Shown piece after piece: positions 60,997 through 64,000 of a DNA stretch of 64,000 nt. Every line of letters begins with the position of its first letter. Position 1 is the stretch's first letter. The notes below the pieces were generated by a model. It searched no databases. It worked only from the letters and a program-made list of their open reading frames with translations, and was not told the origin of the DNA. Position numbers and translations under genes: made by a program. Source of the stretch: Thiohalomonas denitrificans (lineage in GTDB: Bacteria > Pseudomonadota > Gammaproteobacteria > Thiohalomonadales > Thiohalomonadaceae); contig DYFR01000014.1 in NCBI GenBank assembly GCA_020725115.1, forward strand, positions 1-64,000. Reading direction: 5' to 3'.

Positions 60997-62382
60997 TCAG
61001 CGGCCGTACAGCACGCCGGGTAGCCAGGTGGCCAGTGCCTGCCACCATGCCAGCAGCCCGAGCATCAGCAGCTGGATGGCGATGAAGGGGATCACGCCGC
61101 GGTAGATCTGTGCGGTGGTGAGCTCGGGTGGCGCCACGCCGCGCAGGTAGAACAGGGCGAAGCCGAAGGGCGGGGTGAGGAAGGAGGTTTGCAGGTTGAT
61201 GGCGATCATCACGCCCAGCCAGACCGGATCGAGGCCCATGGCGAGCAGGATCGGCGCCACGATGGGTACCACCACGAAGGTGATCTCGATGAAGTCAAGG
61301 ATGAAACCGAGCAGGAACATCACCAGCATCACCACCAGCATGGCGCCGACGACGCCACCCGGCAGATCGGAGAGTAACTCCTCGATCAGTTCATCGCCGC
61401 CGTAGCCGCGGAACACCAGGGAGAACAGCGAGGCGCCGATGAAGATCAGGAACACCATGGCGGTAATTTGGGTGGTGCTGCGCATCACCTCATTCAACAT
61501 CGGCAGGGCGAGCTGGCGCTGGCTGGTGGCCAGCAGCACGGCACCGATGGCGCCCACCGCGGCGGCCTCGGTGGGCGTGGCGATGCCGGCCAGGATGGAG
61601 CCAAGCACCGCGAGGATCAGAAGCAGCGGCGGCAGCAGCACGGTGAACAGGCGCTTGAGCAGCGCAGTGCCGCGCAGGGCGCGATCCTCGGGCGGCAAGG
61701 CAGGCATTGCCGCCGGTTTCAGCACGGCAACACCCAGCAGATAAACGGCGTAGAGCAGCACCAGCACCAGGCCCGGGATCAGCGCGCCGGCAAACAGGTC
61801 GCCCACCGAGATGGTTTCCGGCGAGAAGATGCCCATGTCGAGCTGCGCCTGCTGGTAGGCCGACGACAGCACGTCACCGAGCAGGATCAGGATGATGGAG
61901 GGCGGGATGATCTGGCCCAGGGTGCCGGAGGCGCAAATGGTGCCGGCGGCCAGTTGCGGGCTGTAGCCGCGCTTCAGCATGGTAGGCAGGGAGAGCAGGC
62001 CCATGGTCACCACGGTGGCGCCGACGATGCCGGTGCTGGCGGCGAGCAGCATGCCTACCACGACCACCGAGATGCCCAGACCGCCGCGCAGCGGGCCGAA
62101 CAGCGCAGCCATGGTGTCGAGCAGGTTTTCCGCCACCTTCGAGCGCTCCAGCATCACCCCCATGAACACGAACAGCGGCACCGCGATCAGCGTCTCGTTG
62201 GTCATGATGCCGAACAGGCGGTTGGGCAGGGCCTGCAACAGGCTGGCATCGAATGTTCCCATGGCTGCGCCGCCCAGGGCGAAGATCAGCGCGGTACCTG
62301 CCAGGCTGAGGGCTACCGGATAGCCCGCCAGCAGTACCAGGCAGACGGTGAAGAACAGCAGCAGCGGCAGCCACTCCGTCAT
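60997..62382 (-). CDS. dctM: TRAP transporter large membrane subunit DctM
   Basis: The 461-residue protein has about 12 membrane helices and DctM signatures: [72 protein letters not shown] and [19 protein letters not shown]. It is the Na+/substrate symport subunit, working with DctQ and a periplasmic binding protein. Its start overlaps the dctQ stop by one base. Confidence 0.95.
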   Translation of the reverse strand: MTEWLPLLLFFTVCLVLLAGYPVALSLAGTALIFALGGAAMGTFDASLLQALPNRLFGIMTNETLIAVPLFVFMGVMLERSKVAENLLDTMAALFGPLRGGLGISVVVVGMLLAASTGIVGATVVTMGLLSLPTMLKRGYSPQLAAGTICASGTLGQIIPPSIILILLGDVLSSAYQQAQLDMGIFSPETISVGDLFAGALIPGLVLVLLYAVYLLGVAVLKPAAMPALPPEDRALRGTALLKRLFTVLLPPLLLILAVLGSILAGIATPTEAAAVGAIGAVLLATSQRQLALPMLNEVMRSTTQITAMVFLIFIGASLFSLVFRGYGGDELIEELLSDLPGGVVGAMLVVMLVMFLLGFILDFIEITFVVVPIVAPILLAMGLDPVWLGVMIAINLQTSFLTPPFGFALFYLRGVAPPELTTAQIYRGVIPFIAIQLLMLGLLAWWQALATWLPGVLYGR

Positions 62383-62930
62383 CAGAGCTCCACCCTGGCG
62401 TCATGGGCCGGGGCGTCCTCGGGATGGCCCAGCAGCACCAGCAGGCTGCGCAGCATCTGGCTGATGCCCTGCAGCAGCAGCAGCAGGGCCATGAGCGGAA
62501 TGACGCTCTTGAGCAGGTAGACCAGGGGCAGGCCGCCGGCATCGCGCGAGCCCTCGTACAGTGCCCAGGAGGCAGCCACATATTCCCAGCTGATCCACAG
62601 GATGAAGATACATACCGGCAGCAGCAGCAGCAGGGCGCCGAACAGATCCACCCAGGCCTGGCCGCGCGGCGAAAAGCGGCGGTAGAAGATATCGACACGT
62701 ACATGGCCGTCGTGGCGCAGGGTGTAGGCCGCGCCGAGCATGAATACCACCGCATGCAGATAGGTGATGGATTCCTGCACGGCGATCCAGCCCAGGTCGA
62801 AGGCATAGCGCAGCAGCACCACGGCGCAGGTTACCAGCACCATGGCCAGCGTCAGCCAGGCAACCAGTCTTCCGGTCCATTCGTTCAGGCCGTCGATGAC
62901 GGCGGCAATCTGTTCCAGCCGTTGCTGCAT
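62382..62930 (-). CDS. dctQ: TRAP transporter small membrane subunit DctQ
   Basis: The 182-residue protein has four membrane helices and the DctQ pattern: WLTLAMVLVTCAVVLLRYAF, WIAVQESITYLHAVVFMLGAAY, LRHDGHVRVDIFYRRFS and a final LLLLLQGISQML. It pairs with dctM. ATG 62930 matches the family start; the upstream frame is non-coding. Confidence 0.93.
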   Translation of the reverse strand: MQQRLEQIAAVIDGLNEWTGRLVAWLTLAMVLVTCAVVLLRYAFDLGWIAVQESITYLHAVVFMLGAAYTLRHDGHVRVDIFYRRFSPRGQAWVDLFGALLLLLPVCIFILWISWEYVAASWALYEGSRDAGGLPLVYLLKSVIPLMALLLLLQGISQMLRSLLVLLGHPEDAPAHDARVEL

Positions 62931-63037
62931 GGGGTCATCAATGGGGTGGGGAAAACAGCGGCACATTGTACGGAAGGGCTTGCCGCAGCGCCAACGGGGA
63001 CCGATTTGTAGGAATTTTCCTATACGGCAGGGCGCGT

Positions 63038-63250
63038 TTATGCACAGTAAGTCAAAACGCCGCGGCGGGTGGCGAAAGTGAGTGTCCGCTTGCGCCGCAG
63101 GGCGCATTTATTTTTATAACATGTTGAAAATAAACATATATTATGCGGTGGTTAAAGTGTGACCGATTTAAGAACGGGCCAGCGGTGGCGCCCTCCGGAG
63201 TGGTATGTCACCACTTCATCCACAGACTTATCCACAGATTTTGTGGATAA
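63038..63250. promoter_or_regulatory. Cluster of DnaA boxes beside an AT-rich stretch
   Basis: TTATGCACA (63038-63046), TCATCCACA (63216-63224, one mismatch), TTATCCACA (63228-63236) and the reverse TGTGGATAA (63242-63250) match the DnaA box TTATNCACA. Between them, 63106-63145 is almost all A and T. The last two form CTTATCCACA/TGTGGATAAG around GATTT. The cluster lies in the 360-base gap between dctQ and the DUF2782 gene, which holds no gene. It could be a replication origin, a DnaA-titrating site or a DnaA-regulated promoter. Confidence 0.6.
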
Positions 63251-63290
63251 GCGTTGCACCCGAACAGTGCACTCACGGCGAATCAGGGAC

Positions 63291-63620
63291 TTACCAGCGG
63301 AACAGGATCCAGCGGTTGATGTTGGGTGGGTCCAGCTCGTTGCGGCGGGTGTCGAGATTGCCGTCACCGTCGCTGTCGATGAGGTAATAGGGATAGCCCT
63401 TGGCCGGGGTGATCTTGACCATGTAGAGGCGACCGTTGTGGCGGTATTCCTCGACGGTGGCGTCGCCACGGGTACGGATGGTCACCTCCGGCTGCAGCTG
63501 CTCGGCCTCTTCAATGGCGGCCTCTTCGGACAGGGGGGGCGGGGGCAGGGGTTCAGGCTGCTCCGCGGCATGGATGGAGCAGGAAAGCAGCAGGGCGGCA
63601 GGGAGCAGGATTGGGCGCAT
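63291..63620 (-). CDS. DUF2782 exported protein
   Basis: The 109-residue protein has a signal peptide (MRPILLPAALLLSCSIHAAE), a proline-rich linker and the DUF2782 core VEEYRHNGRLYMVKITPAKG followed by YPYYLIDSDGDGNLD and WILFRW. Its function is unknown; the gene often lies beside polA in gammaproteobacteria. ATG 63620 is chosen; an in-frame GTG 63635 would overlap the upstream stop. Confidence 0.85.
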   Translation of the reverse strand: MRPILLPAALLLSCSIHAAEQPEPLPPPPLSEEAAIEEAEQLQPEVTIRTRGDATVEEYRHNGRLYMVKITPAKGYPYYLIDSDGDGNLDTRRNELDPPNINRWILFRW

Positions 63621-63631
63621 GGTGGGTCGGG

Positions 63632-64000
63632 TCACAGGTCGAGGAGGATTTCCCGCTCTTCGGCGGAAGGTTCGAAGCCGCGGTGTTCATAATGGTTGAA
63701 GATAGCATTGACCACGTCCTGCGGCTCATCCAGTACCTGGAACAGATCCAGGTCTTCCGGGCTGATGGTCTTCTCCGCCACCAGGGTGGCGCGGAACCAG
63801 TCGATGAGTCCGTTCCAGAACGGGCTGTGCACCAGGATGATGGGGATGCGGCGGGTCTTGCCGGTCTGTACCAGGGTGAGGATCTCGGCCAGTTCGTCCA
63901 GGGTGCCGAAGCCGCCGGGCATCACCACATAGGCGGCGGCATACTTCACGAACATCACCTTGCGCGAGAAGAAGTGGCGGAAGGTGAGGCGGATGTCCTG
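63632..64000 (-). CDS. LOG-family protein (TIGR00730), 5' end outside window
   Basis: The visible 122 residues begin in the gene (QDIRLTFRHFFSRKVMFVKY) and contain the LOG motif VMPGGFGTLDELAEILTLVQTGK, then PIILVHSPFWNGLIDWF. LOG proteins are nucleotide 5'-monophosphate phosphoribohydrolases, once misnamed lysine decarboxylases. The N-terminus lies beyond 64000. Confidence 0.9.
   Translation of the reverse strand, partial: QDIRLTFRHFFSRKVMFVKYAAAYVVMPGGFGTLDELAEILTLVQTGKTRRIPIILVHSPFWNGLIDWFRATLVAEKTISPEDLDLFQVLDEPQDVVNAIFNHYEHRGFEPSAEEREILLDL

Noticed and set aside
63632-64000. Lysine decarboxylase
   Set aside because: The PGGFGTxxE motif identifies the LOG family, for which the old decarboxylase name is a misannotation.

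Overview
The window looks like a chromosomal segment of a GC-rich gammaproteobacterium. The gene content (H+-type F1Fo ATP synthase operon, mnmG-rsmG-parA-parB, glmU-glmS, ntrYX-trkAH, def-fmt-rsmB, dprA-smg-topA-tsaC, hemF, uvrD, greB) matches the origin-proximal gene set known from Pseudomonas-type gammaproteobacteria. A class I phosphoribulokinase points to, but does not prove, a Calvin-cycle autotroph (for example a sulfur oxidiser of the Chromatiales type). The genus cannot be fixed by eye.

Layout. 1-669: end of a NaChBac-type sodium channel. 0.8-4.5 kb: phosphoribulokinase, an ornithine/lysine decarboxylase with a long leader, a START-domain protein and a small outer-membrane barrel. 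4.5-6.2 kb (minus strand): a HigBA pair whose toxin start is replaced by a heptamer repeat, and a radical SAM protein. 6.3-7.9 kb: PilZ protein, a signal-peptidase-like protein without catalytic residues, and a small unknown. 8-13.8 kb: mnmG, a FadL-type porin, rsmG, parA, parB. 14-21 kb: atpIBEFHAGDC with a strong promoter and a terminator. 21-25 kb: SlyD-like PPIase, glmU, glmS. 25-29 kb: an unrecognised P-loop protein, yaeQ, arfB, a DEDDh exonuclease. 29-42.4 kb, almost all minus strand: TraB-like protein, TPR protein, methyltransferase, trkH, trkA, ntrX, ntrY, DUF4390, rsmB, fmt, def (one Zn-protease is on plus). 42.5-48.4 kb: LysM lipoprotein, dprA, smg, topA, tsaC. 48.4-51 kb: purE-purK and hemF. 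51-60 kb: globin remnant, HBM-type chemoreceptor, uvrD, TRAP binding protein, DsrE-like protein, c-di-GMP protein. 60-64 kb, minus strand: YqcC, greB, dctM, dctQ, a DnaA-box cluster, DUF2782 and a partial LOG-family gene.

The most unusual signal is between the genes. At least a dozen gaps, many inside apparent operons, carry short tandem k-mers facing their reverse complement across a spacer: heptamers (5040, 30166, 32137, 35102, 36637, with a one-sided degenerate run at 15320), octamers (21586, 23104, 31437, 41771, 51057) and decamers (11220, 12779). Unit length is fixed within an element but unit sequence differs between families. One array has replaced the start of higB, two abut start codons that lack a Shine-Dalgarno, and one pair flanks ntrX as 1.3-kb-spaced inverted copies.

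Other points worth attention are the catalytically dead signal peptidase homologue, a truncated haemoglobin remnant with a microhomology-type internal deletion, a probably leaderless uvrD mRNA, a TRAP transporter whose binding protein and membrane genes look separated by an inversion, and a four-box DnaA cluster beside an AT-rich stretch. No tRNA, rRNA, CRISPR array, insertion sequence or prophage was recognised by eye.
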